A stretch of 64,000 nucleotides of DNA, taken from positions 1,014,001 through 1,078,000 of the forward strand of contig JARUPY010000292.1 of the NCBI GenBank assembly GCA_029817715.1. Reading direction: 5' to 3'. Positions 25,257 through 33,336 of the stretch are shown here, in pieces. How positions within the stretch are numbered: position 1 is the stretch's first letter; every line of letters begins with the position of its first letter. The position numbers were made by a program, and so were the translations under genes. Origin of the DNA: Melastoma dodecandrum (lineage: Eukaryota; Streptophyta; Magnoliopsida; Myrtales; Melastomataceae). The notes beneath the pieces are model-generated. The model was not told the origin of the DNA. It ran no database searches and was given only the letters and a program-made list of their open reading frames with translations.

Positions 25257-26072
25257 TCAGCGGCCCCAGGCCGTGAGGACGGGATCGCGCAGGGCCGCCG
25301 GCACCGCGAGCAACTCGCCGTGGACCGGATCGGGGCGATTGTAGCGGGTCGCCTCGCCGTCGAACCCGCACACGATGCCGCCGGCCTCCCGCAGGACGAG
25401 ATCGGCCGCGGCCAAGTCCCAGTCCCGGGCTTGGCCTGAGATCATCCCGACATCAACGCTGCCCTCCGCCACCCGCGCGAGCCGCAGGGCAAGGGACGGG
25501 ATTCGTGTCACCACGCTGAAATCGGGGTTCGGCCCGGCACCCCGGGTCAGCCGGTCGAGCATCGGCTTGGGACCGGTGATGCGCGCGCCCGCCAAGCTCT
25601 GCCGCGCGTCCACGCGAATGGCCTCGCCGTTCCGGGTCGCGCCGCGCCCGCGCACCGCCTCATAGTCCGCGCCGCCGGCCGGCGCGTGGACGAAGCCGAT
25701 CAGGGGCTCCCCCCGGGCGAGCAGCGCGACCGCGATCGACCAATCGGGATGGCCCGACAGGAAGGCCCGGGTGCCGTCGATCGGATCGACGATCCAGACG
25801 AGGTCGTGTCCGAGCCGCGCCGGGTCGTCGGCTGTCTCCTCCGACAGCCAAGCCGCCTGCGGCACGAGGGCGCTCAGGCGGACCTTCAGGAAAGCGTCCA
25901 CCGCGACGTCGGCCTCGGTCACCGGTGAGCCACCCGCCTTGGACCAGATCCGCGCGGAGGTCTGCCCGCCGAGCCGGAAGAACGGCCGCGCGATGTCGGC
26001 GGCCTCGCGCATGACGGCGCGCAGCTCCGGCATCAGGGCGGATACGGCGTCGTCGGTGAGGAACTCGGGCAT
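25257..26072 (-). CDS. inositol-monophosphatase-family phosphatase (CysQ/HisN-like)
   Basis: A 271-residue Mg2+-dependent, lithium-sensitive-type phosphatase. Metal ligands: the LSEE motif near residue 77, WIVDPIDGTRAFL near residue 93, and ARDWDLAAADLVLREAGG near residue 214. Candidates are 3'(2'),5'-bisphosphate nucleotidase (CysQ) in sulfur assimilation or histidinol-phosphatase; the sequence alone does not separate them, although the length slightly favours CysQ/HisN over SuhB. It is divergent from the 26433 gene across a repeat-bearing spacer. Confidence 0.88.
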   Translation of the reverse strand: MPEFLTDDAVSALMPELRAVMREAADIARPFFRLGGQTSARIWSKAGGSPVTEADVAVDAFLKVRLSALVPQAAWLSEETADDPARLGHDLVWIVDPIDGTRAFLSGHPDWSIAVALLARGEPLIGFVHAPAGGADYEAVRGRGATRNGEAIRVDARQSLAGARITGPKPMLDRLTRGAGPNPDFSVVTRIPSLALRLARVAEGSVDVGMISGQARDWDLAAADLVLREAGGIVCGFDGEATRYNRPDPVHGELLAVPAALRDPVLTAWGR

Positions 26073-26432
26073 CGCGCTCCGCGGGGAATCCGTCAGGCCC
26101 GCGCGGGCCTCGTTGCGCCGTCCGTCCCTGCGGACGTCCGGGCCCCCTCGGGCTGGAAAGACCGGGCGGTCGCGTGGATCGCGCGTGGTCGTTCATGTTG
26201 TACGGCGCCACCCGCATCGCCACAAGGATGCTGGTTGATCAATCGATAACGATCAATCCGCGCAAGGAAATGTTGAGCATTCAAGGAAGCATTGAGCATT
26301 CCGCAAATGACAGGCCTGTCCAGATTCGCTTAACGACGGCTCTTAAGCGCTGCGGAGGAGTTCGAGTGCGATTTTGCTTGGCATAACGGACGGCCCGACA
26401 GGCGCCGCCACTTGCCCCAGGGACTCGGACAG
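26073..26432. other. 360-base divergent promoter region with paired direct repeats
   Basis: No gene. The section 26235-26345 is notably A/T-richer than its surroundings and holds two pairs of direct repeats: GATCAATC at 26237-26244 and 26251-26258, and TTGAGCATTC at 26273-26282 and 26292-26301 (start-to-start 19 bases). Such spacing, near two helical turns, suits a regulator. The first 160 bases upstream of the phosphatase gene are GC-rich and featureless. Confidence 0.5.
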
Positions 26433-26933
26433 ATGAACACTTCCCCGGTCACGGACGAACGTCGCGTAGGACATGGCATGCAGGGTGCCGAAGGCACGGT
26501 TCACCTCACGGCCTCGCCGCTTCCGGTGATCGGCCGCAGCCCGGGCGCCCGTCGCGCCGCCGGGATTGCGCTCGCCTACGCGGTCGAGGCGGCCGAGATG
26601 GCCGGGGCCGACCGGTTCAGCCTGATCCTGGTCGATGCGGAGGGCGAAGAGCTCCACCGTCTCGGCAGCTTCGACGAGGACGATGTGGTCGCCATCTGGC
26701 GCGACATCGCAGCGCGGGCCGGGCTGGTGCGGATGATCATCCGGGAGGACGGTGTGCTCGTTCCCGTCACCGAGCAGATCGGCCGGCTGATCCTCGGCCG
26801 GGTGCGCATCCGGCGGCGCCATGCCGGGCTGGGCGCCCGCCGCCCGCGCTTCCTGGCCCGCCGCAAGACCGGCCGCCTGCCCGCCCGCCCGCAGATCTTC
26901 CGGGGCGAGAACGAGATCATCGCCCGCACCTGA
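26433..26933 (+). CDS. hypothetical protein next to ubiA, possibly DUF6101
   Basis: A 166-residue basic protein with an Arg-rich C-terminus (RRRHAGLGARRPRFLARRK) and a closing FRGENEIIART, a style I associate with the DUF6101 group beside ubiA in Hyphomicrobiales; that match is from memory and tentative. The middle part (EAEELHRLGSFDEDDVVAIWRDIAARAGLV-like, 80-110) looks like a small alpha/beta fold. It has no membrane segments. It is convergent with ubiA, only 14 bases between the stops. Confidence 0.6.
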   Translation: MNTSPVTDERRVGHGMQGAEGTVHLTASPLPVIGRSPGARRAAGIALAYAVEAAEMAGADRFSLILVDAEGEELHRLGSFDEDDVVAIWRDIAARAGLVRMIIREDGVLVPVTEQIGRLILGRVRIRRRHAGLGARRPRFLARRKTGRLPARPQIFRGENEIIART

Positions 26934-26947
26934 CGCCGGGCACGCGC

Positions 26948-27895
26948 TCAGGACAGCCCGCGTACGAGCGCGTCCGCGGCCAGACCCACGAACAGAATCA
27001 ACCCGGCATCGCGATTGGACCGGAACAGGGTCAGGGCCCCGCGCCCGTCGCGCTCCCGCAGCGACAGGGCCTGCCAGGCGAGATGCGCCGCGAAGGCCGC
27101 AACGCCCAGGTAGCCGACGAGGCCGGCGCCCGCCCCGCGGGCCGCCAGCAGGATCAGCAGGGCCGAGAGCGCGTAGCACAGGCCGACGGCACCCTTCACA
27201 TGCTGCCCGAACAGGCGGGCGGAGGACCGGATCCCGGCGATCTCATCGTCCTCGATGTCCTGCACCGCGTAGATCGTGTCGTACCCGATGACCCAGCACA
27301 GCGCGCCCGCGTAGAGCAGCAGCGCGGGCGCATCGAGGCGCGCGAACACCGCCGCCCAGCCCATCAGCGCCCCCCAGGCGAAGGCCAGCCCCAGCACCCC
27401 TTGCGGCAGCGGCATGACGCGCTTCATGAACGGGTAGATCGCCACCGGAAGCAGCGAGCAGAGCCCGACCAGGATTGCCAACTCGTTGAACTGCAGCAGC
27501 ACGGCGAGCCCGATCAGGGCCTGCGCTAAGAGGAACAGGGCGGCGTGGCGCGGCCGGATCTGTCCCGAGGGGAGGGGGCGCAGGCGGGTGCGCTCGACCT
27601 GCGCGTCGAGGTCGCGATCCGCGATGTCGTTGTAGGTCGAGCCCGCCCCGCGCATCGCCACGGCGCCGACCAGGAACAGCAGGCAGTACCAGGGATCGGG
27701 GAAGGATCGGTCGGCCGCGATCGCCGCCAAAGCGGCCGACCACCAACAGGGCAGCAGGAGCAGCCACCAGCCTACGGGCCGGTCGATCCGGGCGAGGCGA
27801 AGATAGGGGCGCCAGGATCGCGGCGCGACGCGTTCGACCCAGTGGCCGGCGACCGCGTCGGCCGGTCGCCCGTCGTCAATCACCGTCCCGCTCAT
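26948..27895 (-). CDS. ubiA: 4-hydroxybenzoate octaprenyltransferase
   Basis: An inner-membrane prenyltransferase of 315 residues that attaches the polyprenyl chain to 4-hydroxybenzoate in ubiquinone synthesis. The first Asp motif is NDIADRDLDAQVERTRLRPL near residue 90. The second is YAVQDIEDDEIAGIRSSARLFG near residue 215. About eight to nine hydrophobic helices are present. It probably uses the product of the polyprenyl diphosphate synthase at 1070. The next gene on the minus strand is not close, so it may be monocistronic. Confidence 0.95.
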   Translation of the reverse strand: MSGTVIDDGRPADAVAGHWVERVAPRSWRPYLRLARIDRPVGWWLLLLPCWWSAALAAIAADRSFPDPWYCLLFLVGAVAMRGAGSTYNDIADRDLDAQVERTRLRPLPSGQIRPRHAALFLLAQALIGLAVLLQFNELAILVGLCSLLPVAIYPFMKRVMPLPQGVLGLAFAWGALMGWAAVFARLDAPALLLYAGALCWVIGYDTIYAVQDIEDDEIAGIRSSARLFGQHVKGAVGLCYALSALLILLAARGAGAGLVGYLGVAAFAAHLAWQALSLRERDGRGALTLFRSNRDAGLILFVGLAADALVRGLS

Positions 27896-27982
27896 CGGTC
27901 GGATCTCCGGTCGTTCCGCACGTCTGTCCCGCTCCTCGCCGAAGAGGGACCCGCGCCCGATCCGGGATCCTCTCAGACGTGC

Positions 27983-28462
27983 TTACAGAGCGCCCTGCGG
28001 CAGCTTGAAGCTGCCGGTCAAGCCGGGGCCTCCGAGCAGGCCGCCGCCTTGGCCGTTGGCCTGGGCCTGTGCCTGGGCGCGGGCCTGGGCTTCCATCTTG
28101 GTCGCCTGGGCGGCGACGCTGCAGATCTTGGTGCGGATGCCGCTGACCTTCATGTGGTCGGCCTTGAAGCCCTCGGCGAAGGAATCGGGGATCGAGCACC
28201 ATTCCTTGTTGGCGGTGATCCACTTCAAGCCCTCGGCCCCGTTGCTCTGGAGCTTGCCGAACAGCGCGCAGGCCTCCTGCGGGGTCATCTTCTTCTTCGT
28301 CTGCGAAGCCGCGTTGGCCTTGCCGACCAAGGCCTTGCGCTCGGCCAGCGTCTTCTGGATGGCGCCGCATTCGGGCGCCGCACCCTGCGCGAAGGCCGCC
28401 GTTCCGAACAGCACGGTGCCGACCAGCACCGCGGCCCCCAGGCTCAAGCTCCCCTTCACCAT
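27983..28462 (-). CDS. exported hypothetical protein with conserved cysteines
   Basis: A 159-residue protein with a clear signal peptide (MVKGSLSLGAAVLVGTVLFG, cut after AFA near residue 25). The mature part has four Cys (near 32, 64, 89 and 114), probably two disulfides. It ends in a Gln/Ala-rich tail (QARAQAQAQANGQGGG) and a glycine-rich end. No enzyme motif is present. It lies upstream of ubiA on the same strand with 87 bases between. Periplasmic location is likely; the function is unknown. Confidence 0.72.
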   Translation of the reverse strand: MVKGSLSLGAAVLVGTVLFGTAAFAQGAAPECGAIQKTLAERKALVGKANAASQTKKKMTPQEACALFGKLQSNGAEGLKWITANKEWCSIPDSFAEGFKADHMKVSGIRTKICSVAAQATKMEAQARAQAQAQANGQGGGLLGGPGLTGSFKLPQGAL

Positions 28463-28682
28463 CCCGCAACTCCCTCGACGCCCGTGCCGAATCCGCGTGC
28501 GGCCGGCTCAATTCCGTATCGTTGGGTTCGCCATAGGATTGTGGCGTCAATCGAGCGACAAACCGGCAGGCCGCGATGCCTGTGCGTGCACGACGGAAAA
28601 GCAGCCGTCGTAATCTTTTGGCAACACTTTCCCGCACCGGCCGCGCGTTGACAGGCCGTCCGCGCCGCGCGACCACGCCGCC

Positions 28683-29513
28683 ATGCCCGCCTATGATTTC
28701 ACCGCCCCGCGCCTCTACGTCGCGGCCGACCTCACCGAGGGCGCGAGCCTGCCCCTCGATCGGGCGCAGGCGAATTACTTGCTGAACGTCCTGCGCCGTG
28801 GCCCGGACGATCCCGTCCTGGTCTTCAACGGCCGCGACGGCGAGTGGCGGGCCCATCTGGTCCAGACCGGGCGGAAGGGCGCCGACCTCCACGTCGCCGC
28901 GCAGATCCGCCCGCAACCGGCGCCGGCCGATCTCCACTACCTGTTCGCTCCGTTGAAGAGCGCGCGCCTGGATTATCTCGCGCAGAAGGCGGTCGAGATG
29001 GGGGCGGGCACGATCCGCCCGGTCATCACCCGTTACACGCAGGGTGAGCGGGTGAACATGGACCGCCTCCGGGCCAATGCGGTCGAGGCCGCCGAGCAAT
29101 GCGGCATCCTGGCGATCCCGGACTGCCCCGAGCCCGAGCGGCTTCCCAAGGCCCTGGCCGAACTCGCTGCGGAGCGGCTTCTGGTCTTCTGCGATGAGGA
29201 CGCGCCCGTGCGCGACCCGGTGCGGGCGCTGGCGGAGGCGGCCGCCCCCGAGGCGCCCACGCCGCTGGCCGTGCTGGTCGGCCCGGAGGGCGGCTTCTCC
29301 GAGGAGGAGCGGGCGATGATCCGCGCCCGGCCCAACACGGTGCCACTCTCCCTCGGGCCGCGGATCCTGCGGGCGGACACCGCCGCCGTCGCCGTCCTCG
29401 CCCTGGTCCAGGCGGTCCTGGGTGACGCGCTGACCGCGCCGTCGCGCGATCGATGTGTGCCGGCGCACATCAGGATTGCTGCCCGATCGATTGTTTCCCT
29501 GGATCGGACGTGA
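28683..29513 (+). CDS. rsmE: 16S rRNA (uracil-1498-N3)-methyltransferase
   Basis: A SPOUT-class methyltransferase of 276 residues that modifies U1498 of 16S rRNA. A PUA-like N-terminal domain spans about 1-75. The knotted SPOUT domain contains KSARLDYLAQKAVEMGAGTIRPV near residue 97, VGPEGGFSEEE near residue 199, and LGPRILRADTAAVAVLALVQ near residue 220. After the normal C-terminus (about residue 248) roughly 28 extra residues run on into a palindromic sequence, an unusual tail. In this family's genomes it often precedes gshA, as here. Confidence 0.93.
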   Translation: MPAYDFTAPRLYVAADLTEGASLPLDRAQANYLLNVLRRGPDDPVLVFNGRDGEWRAHLVQTGRKGADLHVAAQIRPQPAPADLHYLFAPLKSARLDYLAQKAVEMGAGTIRPVITRYTQGERVNMDRLRANAVEAAEQCGILAIPDCPEPERLPKALAELAAERLLVFCDEDAPVRDPVRALAEAAAPEAPTPLAVLVGPEGGFSEEERAMIRARPNTVPLSLGPRILRADTAAVAVLALVQAVLGDALTAPSRDRCVPAHIRIAARSIVSLDRT

Positions 29514-29728
29514 AGCGGGCCGACGTCCTCGGGCGCCGCGTTGTGGGTTTCCGGCGCCTCGATTATGTCCCTGAACGGACGCCGCCTGCGCCGCGCGCTT
29601 GTCGGGGTCGGGGGCGGGTGTCCGCCCGGACCCCATCCGCACGGAGGGGGTGAACCGGGCGGATCCGTCGGAGAATTCCGGCGTGCTCTCATCCCAGGCT
29701 TTGAGTCAGACGCACGGGCAGGCAGCGC

Positions 29729-31096
29729 ATGGCGCGCGACAGCAACGACACCACGCCGCTCACGACGCGCGCCGAACTGATCGAATGGTTCGCCGCGGGC
29801 GAGAAGCCGCGCGAGCGCTTCGCGATCGGCACCGAGCACGAGAAGATCCCGTTCTACCGGGACGACCGGACGCCCGTGCCGTACGACGGCGAGCGCGGGA
29901 TCCGTGCGCTGCTGGATGGCCTCGGCCGCGAGACCGGCTGGGAGCCGATCCTCGACCTCGGCAACATCATCGGCCTCGCCGCGGAGGAGGGCGGGGCGAT
30001 CTCGATCGAGCCCGGCGGGCAGTTCGAGCTGTCGGGTGCGGCGCTGCCCGACGTCCACGCCACAGCCGCGGAACTGGCTACCCACTTGGCGGCCACGAAG
30101 CGGGTGGCCGATCTCCTGGGCATCGGATTTCTGACCCTGGGCATGAGCCCGAAATGGCGTCGGGACGAGACCCCGGTGATGCCCAAGAGCCGCTACAAGA
30201 TCATGGCCTCCTACATGCCGAAGGTCGGGTCGCTCGGCCTCGACATGATGCTGCGCACCGCCACCGTGCAGGTGAACCTCGATTTCGCCTCCGAGGCCGA
30301 CATGGTGCGCAAGATGCGCGCCTCGCTGGCGCTGCAGCCGGTGGCGACCGCACTGTTCGCCAATTCCCCCTTCACCGACGGGCGGCCGAACGGGTTCCTC
30401 TCGCGCCGCTCCGAGATCTGGCGCGATACGGACGCCGACCGGACCGGCATGCTGCCCTTCGCGTTCGAGGCCGGGTTCGGCTACGAGGCCTATGTCGATT
30501 GGCTGCTCGACATGCCGATGTACTTCGTCAAGCGCGGCGACATCTATCACGACGTGTCGGGCGCCTCGTTCCGCGATCTGATGGCCGGCAAGCTGCCGCA
30601 GCTTCCGGGCGAGTACGCCACGGTGGCGGATTGGGCCAACCACGCCTCCACCGCCTTCCCCGAGGTGCGGCTCAAGCGCTTCCTGGAGATGCGCGGCGCG
30701 GATGTCGGCGATCCCGGCATGATCGCCGCGCAGGCGGCGTTCTGGACCGGGCTGCTCTACGACGAATCGGCCCTCGACGCCGCCCTCGACCTCGTGAAGG
30801 GCTGGAACGCCGCCAACCGCGAGGCCGCCCGGGCGACCGCGCCGCGGCTGGGCCTCGCGACGCCGGTGGCCAGCACGACGCTCGGCGCGGTCGCGGCCGA
30901 AGCCCTGTCCATCGCGCGTTCCGGCCTGCGCGCGCGGGGGCGCCGCGACGCCGAGGGGCGCGACGAGACGATCTACCTCCAGCCGCTCGAAGCGATCGTC
31001 GCGGCGGGCCGGACCCGGGCCGACGATCTGCTTGCCGATTACGAGGGCCGCTGGGGCTCCTGCGTGCGCCCGGCCTTCTCGGAATGCGTGTTCTGA
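29729..31096 (+). CDS. gshA: glutamate-cysteine ligase, plant/alphaproteobacterial type
   Basis: A 455-residue ATP-dependent ligase making gamma-glutamylcysteine, the first step of glutathione synthesis. It belongs to the GCS2 family seen in plants and alphaproteobacteria: the N-terminal IGTEHEKIPFYR near residue 35, EPGGQFELSG near residue 92, MSPKWRRDETPVMPKSRYKIM near residue 145, and SFRDLMAGKLPQLPGEYAT near residue 280. Length is typical. In methylotrophs glutathione also feeds formaldehyde oxidation in some species. It is preceded by about 215 bases of GC-rich spacer. Confidence 0.95.
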   Translation: MARDSNDTTPLTTRAELIEWFAAGEKPRERFAIGTEHEKIPFYRDDRTPVPYDGERGIRALLDGLGRETGWEPILDLGNIIGLAAEEGGAISIEPGGQFELSGAALPDVHATAAELATHLAATKRVADLLGIGFLTLGMSPKWRRDETPVMPKSRYKIMASYMPKVGSLGLDMMLRTATVQVNLDFASEADMVRKMRASLALQPVATALFANSPFTDGRPNGFLSRRSEIWRDTDADRTGMLPFAFEAGFGYEAYVDWLLDMPMYFVKRGDIYHDVSGASFRDLMAGKLPQLPGEYATVADWANHASTAFPEVRLKRFLEMRGADVGDPGMIAAQAAFWTGLLYDESALDAALDLVKGWNAANREAARATAPRLGLATPVASTTLGAVAAEALSIARSGLRARGRRDAEGRDETIYLQPLEAIVAAGRTRADDLLADYEGRWGSCVRPAFSECVF

Positions 31097-31194
31097 CCGC
31101 CGCCTGATCGGCGTGGGGACCAAGCAGCGAATCCCCGCCGCAGCGTGCTATTGGAACGTTCCGAATCGCGCGCACGCCCGGAGGACACCGACTC

Positions 31195-31529
31195 ATGGTC
31201 CGCATCCCCGCCGCCATCATGGCCGGCCTGACAGGTCTCATCTTGAGCGCCGGCGCCGGCTACGCCGCCGATCCGCCCTCTTACGGTCCTCCGGCGCGCG
31301 GGCCCGTCGCGGCGCCGCTCCGTCATTGGCGGGGCGCGGTCGGGTTCGTCCCGGGACGGCCGCGTTACAGCTACTATGGCGAGTACCAGTACCGGTGCCG
31401 TTCGGGTACGGATACGCCTATGCGCCGGTCGTGCGACCGGGCTTCGAGTACGGCTATAATGGGCCGCGCTACGTTTGGTCGGCGCCCGATTGGTATTACG
31501 GCCCTGCCTTCGGCTATTCCGTGTGGTGA
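31195..31529 (+). pseudogene. frameshifted Gly/Tyr-rich secreted protein
   Basis: From ATG 31195 the frame encodes a signal peptide (IMAGLTGLILSAGAGYAA) and a mature part with RPRYSYYGEYQY. At about 31389-31395 (sequence CAGTACCGGTGCCG) the Tyr/Gly-rich character jumps to another frame, which continues FGYGYAYAPVVRPGFEYGY and ends PAFGYSVW before a TGA at 31527. A single missing base would join the two parts into one protein of about 110 residues. It may be a real mutation, an assembly error or a frameshift site. The continued first frame runs to 31641 with unlikely composition. Confidence 0.7.
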
Positions 31530-31595
31530 GGCGGCCTCGGCCAAGCCCGCGCTGACGGGCGCCGAGGCGCGCGAACGGCCGCGAGAGACATCCTG

Positions 31596-31850
31596 GTGCC
31601 CGACGATCCGGAGAGCGTCGACCTCGATCTCAGCGGCCTGAAATGCCCGCTGCCGGTCCTGCGGACCCGGAAGGAGCTGCGACGCCTGTCCCCCGGGCAC
31701 ACCCTCGTGGTTACCTGCACCGACCCGCTCGCCCTGATCGATATCCCGAATCTCGTGCGGGAGGAGGGGGCGCACCTCGACGCGACCGAGCGGAACGGGG
31801 ATCACCTGCGCTTCCGCATCTCGCTCTCCGCGAAGCCGCCGCATTCCTGA
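31596..31850 (+). CDS. tusA: TusA-family sulfurtransferase
   Basis: An 84-residue protein with the defining motif LKCPLPVLRTRK (Cys near residue 17), which carries a persulfide in sulfur relay to tRNA thiolation or molybdopterin. The C-terminal half shows the usual PNLVREEGAHL strand-helix pattern. It starts with GTG 31596. It is followed after 38 bases by the Nudix gene on the same strand, likely the same transcript. The sulfur acceptor is not known in this context. Confidence 0.88.
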   Translation: MPDDPESVDLDLSGLKCPLPVLRTRKELRRLSPGHTLVVTCTDPLALIDIPNLVREEGAHLDATERNGDHLRFRISLSAKPPHS

Positions 31851-31888
31851 ACGATTCGTCAGACTCTCAAGGGTGAAAGTGGATCGGC

Positions 31889-32464
31889 ATGGCACCGCGG
31901 ATCGGGGGCGTGCGCCTCGTGCATGACGGCTGGGCCCGCCTGCTCGTGGCCGAGGTGATTCAGGACGACGGGACCCGCATCACGCGGGAGATCGAGGATC
32001 ACGGCCGGGCGGTCGCGGTGCTCCCCTACGATCCGGATCGGCGGATGGCCACGCTGGTCTCGCAGTTCCGCGCGCCGGTGCTCTATTCCGACGGTCCGCC
32101 GACCCACCTGGAGGTGCCGGCGGGCCTGCTCGACGAGGGCGCTGCCGAGGACGAGGCCCGGCGCGAGGCGATGGAGGAGACGGGCTTGCGCCTGGACCGG
32201 CTCGATTTCGTCTCCAGTGCCTGGTCGATGTCGGGCATCTCCACCGAACGGATGGACCTGTTCCTGGCGGCCTACGGCGAGGCCGACCGCACCGGGACGG
32301 GCGGTGGTATCGCGGCGGAGGGCGAGGCGGTCGCCGTGCACGAGATCCCGCTGCCGGAACTCGCCGCCATGAGCCGGCGGGGTGCGCTCACCGACATGAA
32401 GTCGCTCACCCTCCTGTTCGCCCTGCAATTGCGGCGGCCCGATCTCTTCGCCGAGACGGGCTGA
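31889..32464 (+). CDS. Nudix hydrolase (GDP-mannose/ADP-ribose pyrophosphatase-like)
   Basis: A 191-residue Nudix enzyme. The Nudix helix is seen as LDEGAAEDEARREAMEETGL (about residues 81-100) with the REAxEETG core and a preceding VPAGL. The region before it (VAVLPYDPDRRMATLVSQFR) matches the ADP-sugar pyrophosphatase branch, and the later SAWSMSGISTERMDLFLA fits NudK/NudF-type enzymes. The substrate is not decidable from sequence. It follows tusA and is convergent with the polysaccharide cluster, with 2 bases between the stops. Confidence 0.88.
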   Translation: MAPRIGGVRLVHDGWARLLVAEVIQDDGTRITREIEDHGRAVAVLPYDPDRRMATLVSQFRAPVLYSDGPPTHLEVPAGLLDEGAAEDEARREAMEETGLRLDRLDFVSSAWSMSGISTERMDLFLAAYGEADRTGTGGGIAAEGEAVAVHEIPLPELAAMSRRGALTDMKSLTLLFALQLRRPDLFAETG

Positions 32465-32466
32465 GG

Positions 32467-33336
32467 CTACCCGCCCCAGCGGACGACGCGATCGCGGGCG
32501 ACGATGCCGAGGAAGCGCCAGGACTTGATGAAGTAGCGGCGAAACAGCCGGCGCGGCGCCTGAAGGAACCGGAAAATCCATTCCAGCCCTAAGCGCTGCA
32601 TCAGGCCCGGCGCCCGGGTCAGATAGCCCGCCGCGACGTTGAGGGCATCGCCGACGCAGAACACCACGGGATCGCCCAGTTCGGACCGATGCCGGTCGAT
32701 CCAGATCTCGGATTTCGGCGCTCCGACGCCCATCACCAGCAGCGTCGTCCCGTGGGCCCGGATCCGCTCGATCAGGGCACGGCTGTAATCCGGATCGGCC
32801 TCGAACCCGAACGGCGGCACGATGCTGGCCACCGATCCGGCCGGAAGGCCGGCGGCACGGAGGCGATCGCTCAGGGTATCCGCCGCATCCGGCCGGGAGG
32901 CGACGAAGAAGATCCGCCGCGCGTAGGCGTGCGGGTCGGCCAGGACGCAGGCGAGCAGGTCGTGACCGGTGACGCGCTGGACGGGCCGGCGGGACATCGC
33001 CCGCGCCAGCCAGACCAGCGGCATCCCGTCGAGGGTCCGGGCGGCCGCCCGGGCGTAGGCGCCTCGGAAGGCGGCGTCCGTGCTGAGCTGGACGATGTGA
33101 TCGACATTGGCCGTCACGATCATGCGCGGCCCGTTGCCGGACCCGGCTGCCACCGCGGCCACCACCGAAGCGGCGTCTCCGGTCTGGAACCGCAGACCGA
33201 ACATCTCGACGGCCGCGCTCGCCTGCGGGGGGGTGGTGGCCAGAGGATGGGGCGTGGGCAAGCGCAAGGCACCCACCTCCGGACCGCGCGAATCCCCCGC
33301 ATCCAGGCCGAAGCCGCCGTGTCCGAGATCACGCAT
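32467..33336 (-). CDS. WecG/TagA/CpsF family glycosyltransferase
   Basis: A GT26-type transferase of 289 residues, normally membrane-associated, adding a sugar such as N-acetylmannosaminuronate to an undecaprenyl-linked acceptor. Hallmarks: TANVDHIVQLS near residue 75, LDGMPLVWLAR near residue 103, VTGHDLL near residue 121, VMGVGAPKSEIWIDRHR near residue 203 and GLEWIFRFLQAPRRLFRRY near residue 249. The N-terminal 40 residues are weakly conserved, so a later start is possible. The first 8 bases overlap the end of the GumC-type gene, an operon signal. Confidence 0.9.
   Translation of the reverse strand: MRDLGHGGFGLDAGDSRGPEVGALRLPTPHPLATTPPQASAAVEMFGLRFQTGDAASVVAAVAAGSGNGPRMIVTANVDHIVQLSTDAAFRGAYARAAARTLDGMPLVWLARAMSRRPVQRVTGHDLLACVLADPHAYARRIFFVASRPDAADTLSDRLRAAGLPAGSVASIVPPFGFEADPDYSRALIERIRAHGTTLLVMGVGAPKSEIWIDRHRSELGDPVVFCVGDALNVAAGYLTRAPGLMQRLGLEWIFRFLQAPRRLFRRYFIKSWRFLGIVARDRVVRWGG

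Noticed and set aside
26330..26346. CtrA binding site (TTAA pairs before the 26433 gene)
   Set aside because: The two TTAA words are nine bases apart rather than the seven of the consensus.
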